64,000 nt of DNA from Gammaproteobacteria bacterium (GTDB lineage Bacteria > Pseudomonadota > Gammaproteobacteria > Pseudomonadales > Pseudohongiellaceae). The notes below the pieces were generated by a model that had not been told where the DNA came from, made no database searches, and was given only the letters and a program-made list of their open reading frames with translations. The first letter of the stretch is position 1; the number at the start of each line of letters is the position of its first letter. Location of the stretch: positions 162,224 to 226,223 of the forward strand of contig PASF01000002.1 of NCBI GenBank assembly GCA_002711845.1. Reading direction: 5' to 3'. Position numbers and translations under genes: made by a program. This document shows, piece after piece, positions 10,101-18,463 of this stretch.

Positions 10101-10291
10101 AATCCTTCAGCCTGGCGATCTACATGGTACCGATTGCCATCACGCTGTGTTTCGGGCTGGCGTTCGCAACGCTGCTGGTGTTGCTGGTGGTACCTGCATT
10201 GATTGTGCTTATCGAAGATAGCAAAGCGTTTCTGGTGCGGCTGTTGCCGCGCACTGAAAATTTTAATGACCTGTCACAAAAAGGACTGTGA
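7151..10291 (+). CDS. RND-family efflux pump inner-membrane permease (AcrB-like)
   Basis: A 1046-residue resistance-nodulation-division permease from the ATG at 7151 (a TTG at 7118 would add 11 residues). It has the family layout: one helix at the N-terminus, a large periplasmic loop, helices 2-6, a second periplasmic loop, helices 8-12. The proton-relay helix contains MALGIVVDDAIVVGED with the two adjacent Asp residues. The second half has GVVVNDSIVLVSF at the matching place. Such pumps export drugs, lipids or metals as trimers with an adaptor and a TolC-type channel. The adaptor gene follows directly and overlaps the pump's end at the start codon; no TolC gene is nearby. Permease-before-adaptor is the reverse of the common order. 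Substrate unknown. Confidence 0.92.
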   Translation: MTTTSIIDLFTRHKVAANLVMIMMILSGLWASSRINTQLDPSVEWPVIIVNASWPGAAAEDVEQLIVVPIEQQLRTMAGLQQLYSTSTQGSANIRMEFQFDADMGKVIDDVNDRIARVRNLPADMEPIVARRGSSYEPIASLLVTGGSSVAELTPLVRQFERELYAAGVDRIEFSGLPEEELAIQVSSASLLAMNTTLDSLAGEVRQRSADVPAGIIARDQGEMQLRALDQRRDIYQFEQLDVRVPESGELVRLGDVAQIEKRPRAGQPVLSQNGKPAIEMNLYRVTDSDAMLSAQVLQSWLDQARPRLPEGISIDVYQEVWLLLKQQLEVIASNAWSGLVLVVLTLFVFLNTRTAFWVMAGIPVSFLFATMLYFYIFDGSINILALITFIMALGIVVDDAIVVGEDAVSLFEQGHSPEDAAAGAARRMFMPVVTSSLTTLAAFVPLLITGGEMGAVIATMPMVLFCVIVASLVECFLVLPAHLKHGFARMDRNNRSAFRDRFDRFFYGLRDRYYRPVLELALARPVATLLTAFGCVILAMSLVISGRVGMNFVTGMSLQMLEANVSFSVDATPQQRESFMAHLEQTLEDTNAEQGANNINGYFVRFNSALLNQERKTGLQYGSMRIEYAWEDVYSLAPQPFVNQWQDKVLTPPYVEQLVLEVRGGANGGAPDMSLVLRGNDLDSLKQASEDLQTVLAGYDGVSNIHDNLPYGKDQMIFSLTPQGKSLGLTTAALGQQLRAAYYGSRVQIFNQHNAELEVLLMLPDAERDHIASLTQFPVRTPSGDIVALGQVAELSTRRGIDVINHNGGSMSVMVSASVDSQQNNAERILASVSDGPLQEINQRYGLSSDLGGASLFNQQLMATMQLGAILTLIFIYLILAWSFASYTWPLAVLIAIPLGLTGAIAGHWVMGVDLGLMTMLAFFALTGVVVNDSIVLVSFLRRELAAGKGLRDAVRSAALSRFRAVMLTSLTTVAGLSPLMFESFSLAIYMVPIAITLCFGLAFATLLVLLVVPALIVLIEDSKAFLVRLLPRTENFNDLSQKGL

Positions 10292-10293
10292 AC

Positions 10294-11619
10294 ATGAACA
10301 AGCAATATTATGTGGGTCGAACCCTGGCCCGATTCCGATATCTCGGTGTCAAGGCAGCCGGCGGGCTGGTGTTTGGCATGTTGCTGATACTGAGCCTGCT
10401 GGTTATCGCCACCGGACCCAACGCTGAGCCGGTTGAGCGCGCTGAACGTGAATGGCCGGTATCCTATCGGGAGGTCAGTCCGGCGGCGCTGGCACCGACC
10501 ATTCAGGTCTATGGCAAGTTGGAGACTGACCAGTCAGCAACCTTGCGAGCTGGCATCACCGCAACAGTGATCCAGGTACTGCGCCGCGAGGGTGATTGGG
10601 TGGAAGCCGGCGATACGTTGCTGCGCCTGGATGATGCCGAGGTGATGCTGGCGGAACAATCCGCCCGCGCCGCGCTGGCGCGCGCTGAAGCTGCGCTGCG
10701 CTCAATACAGAACGAACACCGGCTGGCACGCGATCTGGGCTTGCATCACGAGACCCAGGCGCAACTGGCGCGGGAAAAACTGCAGCGCTTTGAATCATTG
10801 CATGCCAAAAGCATGATCGCCGATGCCCAGCTAGATGATGTCCGCCATGAGGCGACCGAACGTGCCATGTTGCTGGCCCAGCATCAGTCGCGCCTGCTCG
10901 ACTTTCCCAACCAGGAACAACAGGCCGAAGCCGCCATTGCAGAGGCGGCAGCGCGCCTGGGCCAGGCCGAGCTGGACCGTCAGCATACGGATATCCGGGC
11001 ACCGTTTGCCGGTCGGGTGACCGCACTGACTGTCGCCACCGGTGACCGCGTCAGCGCCGGCAGTCCGTTATTGTCAGTGGCTGACTATGAGGGTTTGCAG
11101 GTTCGGGCGCCAGTACCGGTAGACATAGCCCAGCGGCTGAGGCGGACACTCGACCACGGCAAGTCGGTGGTAGCGGCCACCACCATTGCCGGTGAGCGAC
11201 TGGGGTTCGAGCTGCAAGGGCTTGCCGGGCAGGTCAAGGCCGGTCAAAGCGGTATTGATGCCTTTTTCCGGGTGGCCCCTGATTCGGTCATGGCACTGGG
11301 TTCCGTGGTCAACCTGACCATTGCCTTGCCCGAGGAAGCCAATGTGGTGGCGCTGCCCATCCATGCAGTGTATGACAATAACCGGGTGTACCGTATTACC
11401 GACAACCGTTTGCAGGCGGTCGAGATTGAACGGGTGGGTGAGCAACTGGATGATACCGGCACCTACCGGGTATTGGTGCGCTCGCCGGCGCTTGGCCGCG
11501 GCGATCAGCTGCTGGTATCACAATTGCCGACCGCCATGAGCGGGCTGCTGGTCAAGCCAACACTGGCCGAAAGCGCTCAGCCACCGGCGCTGGCCGGGCA
11601 GTGGTCAAGCTGGCAGTGA
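10294..11619 (+). CDS. RND efflux periplasmic adaptor (membrane fusion protein)
   Basis: A 441-residue adaptor starting at ATG 10294, three bases after the permease stop; an in-frame GTG at 10288 overlaps that stop, so translation is probably coupled. The N-terminus has a single hydrophobic anchor (GLVFGMLLILSLLVIATG) with no lipobox Cys. The rest has the adaptor order: a beta-hairpin half of a lipoyl domain (ATVIQVLRREGDWVEAGDTLLRLDD), a long coiled-coil hairpin rich in Ala, Glu and Gln (about 125-220), the second lipoyl half (IRAPFAGRVTALTVATGDRVSAGSPLL) and beta-barrel regions. It links the pump to an outer-membrane channel encoded elsewhere. Confidence 0.9.
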   Translation: MNKQYYVGRTLARFRYLGVKAAGGLVFGMLLILSLLVIATGPNAEPVERAEREWPVSYREVSPAALAPTIQVYGKLETDQSATLRAGITATVIQVLRREGDWVEAGDTLLRLDDAEVMLAEQSARAALARAEAALRSIQNEHRLARDLGLHHETQAQLAREKLQRFESLHAKSMIADAQLDDVRHEATERAMLLAQHQSRLLDFPNQEQQAEAAIAEAAARLGQAELDRQHTDIRAPFAGRVTALTVATGDRVSAGSPLLSVADYEGLQVRAPVPVDIAQRLRRTLDHGKSVVAATTIAGERLGFELQGLAGQVKAGQSGIDAFFRVAPDSVMALGSVVNLTIALPEEANVVALPIHAVYDNNRVYRITDNRLQAVEIERVGEQLDDTGTYRVLVRSPALGRGDQLLVSQLPTAMSGLLVKPTLAESAQPPALAGQWSSWQ

Positions 11620-11664
11620 AGTGATATGGTCTGCGCCATATGACCATACCCAGAGGATCGAACC

Positions 11665-12393
11665 ATGGCGCAGTTGCTGGAACAACAGGGCATCATCATA
11701 ACCGGCGGTACCCGCGGCATCGGCAAGGCGATTGCAGAAGCGGTGCTTGCCGAAGGGGGCCGGGTGCTGATTACCGGTCGCTCGCAGGCCAGTGTTGATG
11801 AGGCGCTGAGCGCGATCAACCACCCTGCCCTGTCGGGTATGCCGGCGGATGTCGCCAGCGAGGATGATACCGTGGCAGTGTTTGCCAGGGCTCTGCAGCT
11901 GTTTGGCAAGGTTGATGCTGTTGTCAACAATGCCGGGATAGCGCGGGCCGGTGCGGTGCAGAATCTGCGCCTGAAAGACTTCCAGAGGGTCATGGATACC
12001 AACCTCAATGGTGCTTTCCTGTACAGCCGCGAAGCGTTCCGGGTCATGAAAGACACCGGCGGCGGTCGCATCCTCAATATCGGCAGTATCTCATCAGAAA
12101 CACCCCGCTTCGGTTCGGTGCCTTACACCACCAGCAAGTTCGGCCTGCAGGGCATGACCCGGGCGCTGGCCATTGAAGGCCGCGACATCGGTATCATGGT
12201 GAGCTGCCTGCACCCGGGTAATGTCCACACCGACATCTGGGACAAGGCGCCCAAGTCAGTCGTTGACGAGCCGAAGATGGCCGTCGCTGACATCGCCCGG
12301 GTGGCGGTGTTGATGTTGAGCATGCCGCAAAATGCTACCATCATCGACGCCACTGTGCTGGATCCGCGGCAGCCGTTTCTGGGCCGTGGCTGA
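11665..12393 (+). CDS. short-chain dehydrogenase/reductase (SDR)
   Basis: A 242-residue classical SDR, an NAD(P)H-dependent oxidoreductase of the cytoplasm. The nucleotide-binding TGGTRGIG is at residues 13-20, NNAG near 90-93, the catalytic Ser in IGSISSE near 140, and the catalytic YxxxK as Y154-TTS-K158. Length is normal. Closest in style to 3-oxoacyl-ACP-reductase-like SDRs, but the substrate cannot be assigned. It lies 45 bases after the efflux adaptor and 37 before an exported SMP-30 protein; the three may be co-transcribed. Confidence 0.88.
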   Translation: MAQLLEQQGIIITGGTRGIGKAIAEAVLAEGGRVLITGRSQASVDEALSAINHPALSGMPADVASEDDTVAVFARALQLFGKVDAVVNNAGIARAGAVQNLRLKDFQRVMDTNLNGAFLYSREAFRVMKDTGGGRILNIGSISSETPRFGSVPYTTSKFGLQGMTRALAIEGRDIGIMVSCLHPGNVHTDIWDKAPKSVVDEPKMAVADIARVAVLMLSMPQNATIIDATVLDPRQPFLGRG

Positions 12394-12430
12394 AACCAAA
12401 CCAATCCCCGATAGTGTGGAGTCCCTGACC

Positions 12431-13327
12431 ATGAAAAAACTGACCTTCCGATTGTTTGCAGGTGTTGTTGCCGGCGTTCTGTCTTTATCCGTGGGCTCTG
12501 CGCTGGCTCAGGATGCAGACCTGGTTGCCAGCGGTGCCGAAGTCGAACTGCTGGTGGACGGGTTTATATTTACCGAGGGGCCGGCCGCCGATGCCGAGGG
12601 CCATGTGTATTTCTCGGATATTCCTGCCAATACCAACTATCTGTGGACCAACGATGGCGAGCTGCAGACTTTTCGTGAGAACAGCAACGGTACCAATGGC
12701 CTGTTTTTTGATCGCGACTGGCAACTGTTCGCCGCCGAAGGGGGCGCCGGCCGGATTACCATGCTGGACAGCAATGGCCAGGCGACAGTGGTCATTAACG
12801 AGCACGGCGGCCAGCGTTTTAACAGCCCCAATGACCTGTGGGTCGATGCCGACGGCGGCCTGTATTTTACCGATCCGCGCTACGGGGATGAATCCAATAA
12901 TCCACAGCCGGGCTATTATGTGTACTATCTGGCACCCGGCGCCGATGCGGCGGTAGCGATCATCACCGATCTGGTCAAGCCCAATGGCATCATTGGCACC
13001 CGCGACGGACAGACGCTGTATGTTGCTGACCACCTGGGCAATGAAACCTATGCCTATGATATTAGCGCGCCGGGCGAACTGACCCATAAACGTCTGTTTG
13101 CCAGTCAGGGCTCCGATGGCGTAACCCTGGATGAACACGGCAACCTGTACCTGACCGGTGGCAACAATATCACGGTCTACAGTCCGGCGGGCGAGCTGCT
13201 GGAGACGCTGACATTTCCGCTGGCACCGGCCAATATGACGTTTGGCGGGCCTGATCGTAATGTGCTTTTTGTGACCGCACGCAGCAGTCTGTTTGCGTTG
13301 CCGATGAATGTCAGGGGCATGTACTGA
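12431..13327 (+). CDS. exported SMP-30/gluconolactonase-family protein
   Basis: A 298-residue beta-propeller protein of the SMP-30/gluconolactonase/LRE family. The ATG at 12431 gives a standard signal peptide (MKK, hydrophobic stretch, cut after ALA near residue 25), so it acts in the periplasm. Conserved pieces include the start FTEGPAADAEGHVYFSDI with the metal-binding Glu, FNSPNDLWVDADGGLYFTDPRYG with Asn and Asp ligands, and YVADHLGNETYAYD. Members hydrolyse lactones such as gluconolactone using a divalent metal. The specific lactone is unknown. Good family-level confidence. Confidence 0.88.
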   Translation: MKKLTFRLFAGVVAGVLSLSVGSALAQDADLVASGAEVELLVDGFIFTEGPAADAEGHVYFSDIPANTNYLWTNDGELQTFRENSNGTNGLFFDRDWQLFAAEGGAGRITMLDSNGQATVVINEHGGQRFNSPNDLWVDADGGLYFTDPRYGDESNNPQPGYYVYYLAPGADAAVAIITDLVKPNGIIGTRDGQTLYVADHLGNETYAYDISAPGELTHKRLFASQGSDGVTLDEHGNLYLTGGNNITVYSPAGELLETLTFPLAPANMTFGGPDRNVLFVTARSSLFALPMNVRGMY

Positions 13328-13386
13328 TAGGAGGCGCCGACAATCGATCCCGGGTTCGGCGGCTTTGCCAGGGTTTTTAAATCAAG

Positions 13387-14511
13387 TTATGCCGGGCGGA
13401 AAAAGTGGTAGCGGTTGCGCCCGGCGGCCTTGGCCTGATACATGGCGTGATCGGCCTTGGTGACCAGCTCCTTGAAGTCCTGGCCGTGCTCGGGCGCCAG
13501 GGCGATGCCCATGGACAGGGCCGGTATCAGCGTCTCATTCTGCAGGGTGACAGGGCTGGCCACCGCGCCGCGTATTTTCTCCAGTATCAACTCGACATCC
13601 TTGTCCCTTGAAATATTTGACAGCATGATCAGGAATTCATCGCCGGCGATGCGCACAAGCCGGTCGGATTTGCGCAGTTGCGAACTGATGGTCTGGCCCA
13701 GATGGCGCAGCAGATCGTCTCCCAGGTCATGGCCGTGCGAGTCATTAAACGTCTTGAAATTGTCCACATCAACAAATACCAGGCCGACACCGGCCTGATC
13801 CTGCTGGCTTTGTCGCAGAAGCTCCTCGAAATAGTGCTCGGCCATACGCCGGTTTGGCAACCCGGTCAGATTGTCGTGATTGGCCATATGCTCGGCCTGC
13901 AGTTTTGACTGGTTGGCTGCGTCCATCTGGATATGCAGCGCGTCCAGCAGGGCCAGCAAGTCTGAGGCCAGGACACGGATAATGAAGGCTGCCGCGATCA
14001 GGATGACGCCGTAGTCACCCAGCCAGCGAAAGCTGGTGGCATCTTCCAGGCCGGTGCGTAAGCCGAGGCTGGTCGCGTACACCAGGAACACCATGTACAC
14101 CAGCATGGCCACCAGCGCGGCATAGAAAGTGCGTTTGCCCAGCATGATCATGGCAAACAGCAGTACCGCCGGATAGCCCGTCAGGGCAGATGAGCGCAGG
14201 CCCGCGCCACCCCACATGGCCTGTGCGACACAGACAAACATCACAAACACGGTCAGCGCAGCGGCCGCCTGCGGATAGCCCTTGCGCAGCAGAAGAAGGG
14301 ACAGCAGCAGAAATGCGATGGTGAACAGCAATGCAATCACCACCACGCTCTGGCTGGCGAAAAAATTGACCAACGACAGTGTCAAGACCGCCAGCAGCAT
14401 AACCAGAATGCCCTGGCTTATGCGCTTGGTACGGATTTGCTGAATGGGATCCGTACGTCTTGACTGATTGAGCGGGTCAGGCTGATTTTTCTGATTATTG
14501 GGCTCGTGCAT
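13387..14511 (-). CDS. membrane-bound diguanylate cyclase (GGDEF domain)
   Basis: A 374-residue protein: a short cytoplasmic start rich in Asn, Gln and Pro, about six hydrophobic helices (residues 33-185), a linker coil, then a GGDEF domain from about residue 205. Such enzymes make cyclic di-GMP from two GTP and control motility and biofilm. The signature is AGDEF rather than GGDEF (RIAGDEFLIML); AGDEF variants are known to keep activity. The phosphate-binding VDVDNFKTFNDSHGHDLGDDLL is intact. I see no RxxD inhibitory site in the five residues before the signature (VRIAGDEF). It is convergent with the SMP-30 gene, 59 bases apart. Confidence 0.9.
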   Translation of the reverse strand: MHEPNNQKNQPDPLNQSRRTDPIQQIRTKRISQGILVMLLAVLTLSLVNFFASQSVVVIALLFTIAFLLLSLLLLRKGYPQAAAALTVFVMFVCVAQAMWGGAGLRSSALTGYPAVLLFAMIMLGKRTFYAALVAMLVYMVFLVYATSLGLRTGLEDATSFRWLGDYGVILIAAAFIIRVLASDLLALLDALHIQMDAANQSKLQAEHMANHDNLTGLPNRRMAEHYFEELLRQSQQDQAGVGLVFVDVDNFKTFNDSHGHDLGDDLLRHLGQTISSQLRKSDRLVRIAGDEFLIMLSNISRDKDVELILEKIRGAVASPVTLQNETLIPALSMGIALAPEHGQDFKELVTKADHAMYQAKAAGRNRYHFFRPA

Positions 14512-14592
14512 CCTTTGCGTCCTGGTTCAAGCTTCAGGCGGGAATCTACGTCAGAAACTATGCAGCGGATCAGCGGATAAGGCAATGCCTGG

Positions 14593-14623
14593 TTTCCACC
14601 CCGTGCGCAGCTTGGGGTGGAAA
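14593..14623 (-). terminator. perfect 10-bp hairpin downstream of ahpF
   Basis: TTTCCACCCC (14593-14602) and GGGGTGGAAA (14614-14623) form a 10-bp perfect stem with an 11-base loop, 9 bases past the ahpF stop. There is no T-run on the minus strand, so it may be a weak terminator or a 3'-end stabilising hairpin. Confidence 0.4.
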
Positions 14624-14631
14624 GACCGGAT

Positions 14632-16185
14632 TTAATGGCGAATCAGATAATCGAATGCACTGAGTGATGAGCGTGAGCCTTCACCCATAGCAATGATAAT
14701 CTGTTTGTAAGGCACATTGGTGACATCACCGGCGGCGAATACACCCGGGATATTGGTCTGCCCCCTGGCGTCAATTTCGATCTCGCCATGCGGACTGGTG
14801 GTGACCGTGCCGTTGAGCCATTCACTGTTGGGCAACAGGCCTATCTGGACAAAAATACCTTCCAGTTCGACGGTATGTAATTCGTTGCTGATTCTGTCCT
14901 TGTATTCGATGCCGGTTACCTTCTGTGTGTCGCCAAGCACCTGCGTGGTCTGTGCCGAGGTGATGACGCTGACATTGGGCAGGCTGTGCAACTTGCGCTG
15001 TAACACCTCGTCGGCCTTGAGTGTGTCGGCAAACTCCAGCACCGTGACATGTTTGACCAGACCGGCCAGATCGATGGCGGCCTCGATACCGGAATTGCCG
15101 CCGCCCACCACGGCAACCCGTTTGCCTTTATAGAGCGGGCCGTCACAATGCGGGCAATAGGCCACGCCCCTGTTGCGGTATTCGGCTTCGCCGGGCACAT
15201 TCAGTTCACGCCAGCGTGCACCCGTGCTCAGGATGACCGTTCTGGAGCGCACGGACGCGCCGTTGGCAAATTTTATCTCGTGCAGGCCGCCGGGTTCGGT
15301 TGCCGGTACCAGTCCCGAGGCCCGCTGCAGGTTCATGATGTCGACGTCATACTGTTTGACGTGTTCTTCCAGCTCCCGAACCAGTTTCGGCCCTTCGGTC
15401 TCCTGTACCGACACAAAGTTCTCAATGGCCATGGTGTCGAGAACCTGGCCACCAAAGCGTTCGGCAGCCACGCCGGTGCGGATGCCTTTGCGTGCAGCAT
15501 AGATGGCTGCCGAGGCACCGGCGGGCCCGCCGCCGACGATCAGTACGTCGAAAGGCTCTTTGCTGCTGATCTTTTCGGCGTCGCGCTCCGCCGCGCCGGT
15601 GTCGATTTTTGCCAGTATTTCGTCAACGCCCATGCGGCCCTGGCCAAAGGCTTCACCGTTCAGGTAGATGCTGGGCACTGACATGACCTGACGCTGGTCA
15701 ACCTCGTCCTGAAACAGCGCGCCGTCGATGGCAACATGACGGATATTGGGGTTCAGCACGGCCATCAGGTTCAGTGCCTGCACCACATCCGGGCAGTTCT
15801 GGCAGGACAGGGAGAAGTAGGTTTCAAAGACAAACTCGCCTTTGATGGCTTTGATCTGCTCAATTTTCTCATCGCTGAGTTTGGGCGGATGACCGCCGGT
15901 CTGCAGCAGCGCCAGAACCAGTGACGTGAATTCGTGGCCCATGGGGATACCGGCGAACCGCAGGTGCATCTCGGCATCCGGACGTTGCAGGGCAAATGAC
16001 GGGCGACGGGCATCATCACCGTCTTCCCGGACCGTGATTTTGTCGGTCAGACCCGCGATGTCGCTGATCAGCGTACGCAGCTCGCCTGACTTGGCACTGT
16101 CGTCCAGCGAGGCAACAATCTCGAACGGCCGGCTGACTTTCTCCAGGTAGGTTTTTAACTGGGCTTTCATGTTGGCGTCTAACAT
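14632..16185 (-). CDS. ahpF: alkyl hydroperoxide reductase subunit F
   Basis: A 517-residue flavoprotein that passes electrons from NADH to AhpC for peroxide reduction in the cytoplasm. It has the full AhpF layout: an N-terminal tandem thioredoxin-like domain with the redox pair C128-QN-C131, then a thioredoxin-reductase-like part with FAD motif [11 protein letters not shown] (about 217-227), active-site C344-PH-C347, an NADH motif [15 protein letters not shown] and a C-terminal FAD motif [12 protein letters not shown]. Length and Cys spacing match E. coli AhpF closely. It is downstream of ahpC on the same strand, but a strong terminator lies between them, so it may be read at a lower level by read-through or from its own promoter. 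Confidence 0.96.
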   Translation of the reverse strand: MLDANMKAQLKTYLEKVSRPFEIVASLDDSAKSGELRTLISDIAGLTDKITVREDGDDARRPSFALQRPDAEMHLRFAGIPMGHEFTSLVLALLQTGGHPPKLSDEKIEQIKAIKGEFVFETYFSLSCQNCPDVVQALNLMAVLNPNIRHVAIDGALFQDEVDQRQVMSVPSIYLNGEAFGQGRMGVDEILAKIDTGAAERDAEKISSKEPFDVLIVGGGPAGASAAIYAARKGIRTGVAAERFGGQVLDTMAIENFVSVQETEGPKLVRELEEHVKQYDVDIMNLQRASGLVPATEPGGLHEIKFANGASVRSRTVILSTGARWRELNVPGEAEYRNRGVAYCPHCDGPLYKGKRVAVVGGGNSGIEAAIDLAGLVKHVTVLEFADTLKADEVLQRKLHSLPNVSVITSAQTTQVLGDTQKVTGIEYKDRISNELHTVELEGIFVQIGLLPNSEWLNGTVTTSPHGEIEIDARGQTNIPGVFAAGDVTNVPYKQIIIAMGEGSRSSLSAFDYLIRH

Positions 16186-16253
16186 CGGGTTAATTCCTCT
16201 TTACTACAACGATCCACGAGTAAACTTTTATACAGACAACAAATTTCGGGCAC

Positions 16254-16285
16254 AAAAAAGCCCGGACGGTTCGCGCCCGGGCTTT
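16254..16285 (-). terminator. intrinsic terminator between ahpC and ahpF
   Basis: On the minus strand a stem AAAGCCCGG/CCGGGCTTT (arms at 16277-16285 and 16257-16265, 11-base loop) is followed by a run of T residues (read from 16259 down to 16254). This is a good Rho-independent terminator just after ahpC and suggests ahpC is expressed above ahpF. Confidence 0.75.
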
Positions 16286-16326
16286 CGGGCTAAGATCAGG
16301 TAATGCAAGCGATCAAAGCAGTTGAA

Positions 16327-16890
16327 TCAGATCTTGCCGACCAGGTCCAGTGAGGGCGCCAGTGTCGCTTCGCCTTCTTTCCACTTGGCCGGGCACACTT
16401 CACCTGGGTGCTTGGCAACATACTGGGCCGCTTTGACCTTGCGCAGCAGCTCAGATGCATCACGGCCGATGTTGCCGGCAGAGATTTCCACGATCTGAAT
16501 GATGCCCTCGGGGTCGATCACGAAGGTGCCGCGTTCGGCCAGGCCCACTTCTTCGATCATGACTTCGAAGTTGCGGCTGATCACGCCCGTCGGGTCGCCG
16601 ATCATCGGATAGGTAATTTTGCCGATGGTTTCAGAACTGTCGTGCCAGGCTTTGTGGGTAAAGTGGGTGTCAGTGGATACACTGTATACTTCTACGTCGC
16701 GGCTTTTGAGCTCGGCATAGTTGTCGGCCAGGTCACCCAGTTCGGTCGGGCACACGAAGGTGAAGTCGGCCGGGTAGAAAAATACCACTGACCACTTGCC
16801 CTTGAAATCCGCTTCAGTGACTTCCACAAATTCGCCGTTATGGAAAGCAGTTGCTTTAAATGGTTTTACTTCGGTGTTGATCAATGACAC
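16327..16890 (-). CDS. ahpC: alkyl hydroperoxide reductase subunit C (2-Cys peroxiredoxin)
   Basis: A 187-residue typical 2-Cys peroxiredoxin, the main scavenger of low-level hydrogen peroxide and organic peroxides. The peroxidatic site is [13 protein letters not shown] with C47, and the resolving Cys is C166 in GEVCPAKW, at the E. coli positions. The C-terminal tail is complete. The start is a GTG at 16890, supported by AAAGGAG eight bases before it. It reduces peroxide and is recycled by AhpF, encoded next. A LysR-type palindrome lies about 115 bases upstream. Confidence 0.96.
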   Translation of the reverse strand: MSLINTEVKPFKATAFHNGEFVEVTEADFKGKWSVVFFYPADFTFVCPTELGDLADNYAELKSRDVEVYSVSTDTHFTHKAWHDSSETIGKITYPMIGDPTGVISRNFEVMIEEVGLAERGTFVIDPEGIIQIVEISAGNIGRDASELLRKVKAAQYVAKHPGEVCPAKWKEGEATLAPSLDLVGKI

Positions 16891-17003
16891 GTTTGTGCTC
16901 CTTTGCCGTGTAGCCGGTCCTGTGAAGGGGGTGGCTGATTAAGTTAACGGATGCCATGATAACGGTGAAGCAAGCTTAGGTAAAATGAAATATTTATTGC
17001 ACA

Positions 17004-17024
17004 ACGATAGATAAAACGTATCGT
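17004..17024 (-). promoter_or_regulatory. candidate LysR-type (OxyR-like) site upstream of ahpC
   Basis: The inverted repeat ACGATA-N9-TATCGT (17004-17009 and 17019-17024) fits the LysR-box form T-N11-A, and ATAGATAAAACGTAT within it matches 8 of 9 fixed positions of one OxyR consensus unit. A second ATAG starts at 17045, but 38 rather than 22 bases away, so a canonical OxyR tetramer site is not complete. Location before ahpC makes OxyR the natural candidate. Prediction only. Confidence 0.4.
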
Positions 17025-17104
17025 TTGAGTCGGCACCTGCATTGATAGAAAAAACCGATCACCGTGGTGGCGCCGTTCAACTAAAGTCAATGAACAGGGC
17101 GGCG

Positions 17105-17458
17105 TCAGTAGAACACCAGAATTGAAATGGCGGCCACGACAACAATGATAAACAGGTAGGCAATAACCCTGGCCGGGTCCTGACGCAGGAGGGTAAGCAG
17201 GGTGTCGGCGGTCCCGGCTGCCCTGTCGGCCTCGTACTGGGCACGCATTCGCTGCTGGCGCTCGGCCTGGTAGTCATCCAGCAGCGACCGGGCCTGCGGA
17301 TAGTCGGCATCGCGGTGCAGCCAGAGGCCGGGCATGGAAATGCCCCAGTTGCCGGCGCTGGTTTCGTAGAATGAAATATTGTGCGCCGTCAGCAGGTCGC
17401 GGACTTCCGCGGCCTCGTCATCGGGGACATGGCGTAATCGGAACAGCAGTTTTGCCAT
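17105..17458 (-). CDS. DUF6164-like small membrane protein
   Basis: A 117-residue protein: an N-terminal alpha/beta part (MAKLLFRLRHVPDDEAAEVRD...) that resembles the ferredoxin-like DUF2007/DUF6164 folds, a charged helix rich in Arg and Gln (residues 60-80), and one C-terminal membrane helix (VIAYLFIIVVVAAISILVF). I believe it belongs to DUF6164, whose function is not known. Its ATG is only 15 bases from the divergent TraB/GumN start, so their 5' leaders must overlap. Downstream in the same direction is ahpC, 214 bases away. Confidence 0.6.
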   Translation of the reverse strand: MAKLLFRLRHVPDDEAAEVRDLLTAHNISFYETSAGNWGISMPGLWLHRDADYPQARSLLDDYQAERQQRMRAQYEADRAAGTADTLLTLLRQDPARVIAYLFIIVVVAAISILVFY

Positions 17459-17473
17459 AATTGAACAGGAGCA

Positions 17474-18415
17474 ATGATGAACAGGTATGTAAAACTATCA
17501 GAGAAACCCGCAAAAGTGCAGCGTCTCAAGACGCCGGCGCATGGTCTTCTGCGGTTGTCGGCTGCCCTGCTGCTGTTGTTTGCCATTGCCGCACCGGCCC
17601 AGGCCGATGCCCCGGTCTGGCAGGCAAGCAAAGATGAAAGCGTCGTCTACCTGGGTGGCACCATTCACCTGCTGCGCTCCCGTGATTATCCGCTGCCGGC
17701 GGCGTTCGAGACCGCCTATCAGGCCTCGGACCGGCTGTTTTTCGAAATTGACCAGAGCCAGATGATGGACATGGCCGTGCAGGCGCGCATGATGCAGCAG
17801 CTTACCTACCAGGACGAGCGTACCCTGCAGAGTGTGCTGGACGAGAGCACTTACGCGGCGCTGACCGCGCATGCGGAAAGCGCCGGGTTGCCCATGGCGA
17901 TGATGCAGAAATTCAAGCCGGGAATGTTGCTCAGCACCCTGTCAATGATCGAATTCCAGCGCCGCGGCTTTACCCCGCAGGGCGTCGATGCATTTTTCAA
18001 CACCCGTGCCATGGGTGATGGCAAGCCACGCGGCGAGCTGGAAACCATTGATCAGCAAATTGCCTTGCTGGCCGGTATGGGGGAAGGTTTTGAAAGCGAG
18101 TTTGTGGCGTATACGCTGAGTGATCTGGAGAACGTTGGGGAGGCAATCGAGGAATTGGTCGCGGCCTGGCGCACGGGTGACCGGGAGACGCTGGCAACAA
18201 CGTTCATTAATCCCATGCTGGAGGAGGCGCCGGCGCTTTATGACACCATGCTGGTGGCACGCAACAACAATTGGATGCCGCAGATCGAGGCCATGTTTGC
18301 CGAGCCTGGCACTGAGTTTGTGCTCGTTGGTGCAGCGCATCTGGTCGGAGAGCATGGCCTGTTGGCAATGCTCTCGGAGCGGGGGTACGAGATCAGCAGG
18401 GTGGACGCAGACTGA
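17474..18415 (+). CDS. TraB/GumN family exported protein
   Basis: A 313-residue protein with the TraB/GumN fold, related to the erythromycin-esterase/Tiki protease group. The family's first motif appears as VYLGGTIHLLR near residues 57-67, followed by a Glu in FFEIDQSQ and the late His motif FVLVGAAHLVGEHGLLAML. Residues 28-45 form a hydrophobic export signal ending in AQA, so the protein is periplasmic; the n-region is unusually long, and a GTG at 17516 would shorten it. AGGAG before the ATG at 17474 supports the longer form. Role unknown; Tiki relatives are metal-dependent proteases. It is divergent from the DUF6164-like gene. Confidence 0.82.
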   Translation: MMNRYVKLSEKPAKVQRLKTPAHGLLRLSAALLLLFAIAAPAQADAPVWQASKDESVVYLGGTIHLLRSRDYPLPAAFETAYQASDRLFFEIDQSQMMDMAVQARMMQQLTYQDERTLQSVLDESTYAALTAHAESAGLPMAMMQKFKPGMLLSTLSMIEFQRRGFTPQGVDAFFNTRAMGDGKPRGELETIDQQIALLAGMGEGFESEFVAYTLSDLENVGEAIEELVAAWRTGDRETLATTFINPMLEEAPALYDTMLVARNNNWMPQIEAMFAEPGTEFVLVGAAHLVGEHGLLAMLSERGYEISRVDAD

Positions 18416-18463
18416 TGCAAGCGGGTTCGTGGAGCTGCTCTTGTCTCAGCGCCACAACACAAC

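Noticed and set aside
13335-13361. CGCCGA/TCGGCG inverted repeat between the SMP-30 and GGDEF genes as a terminator.
   Set aside because: Only six pairs, a 15-base loop and no adjacent T-run.
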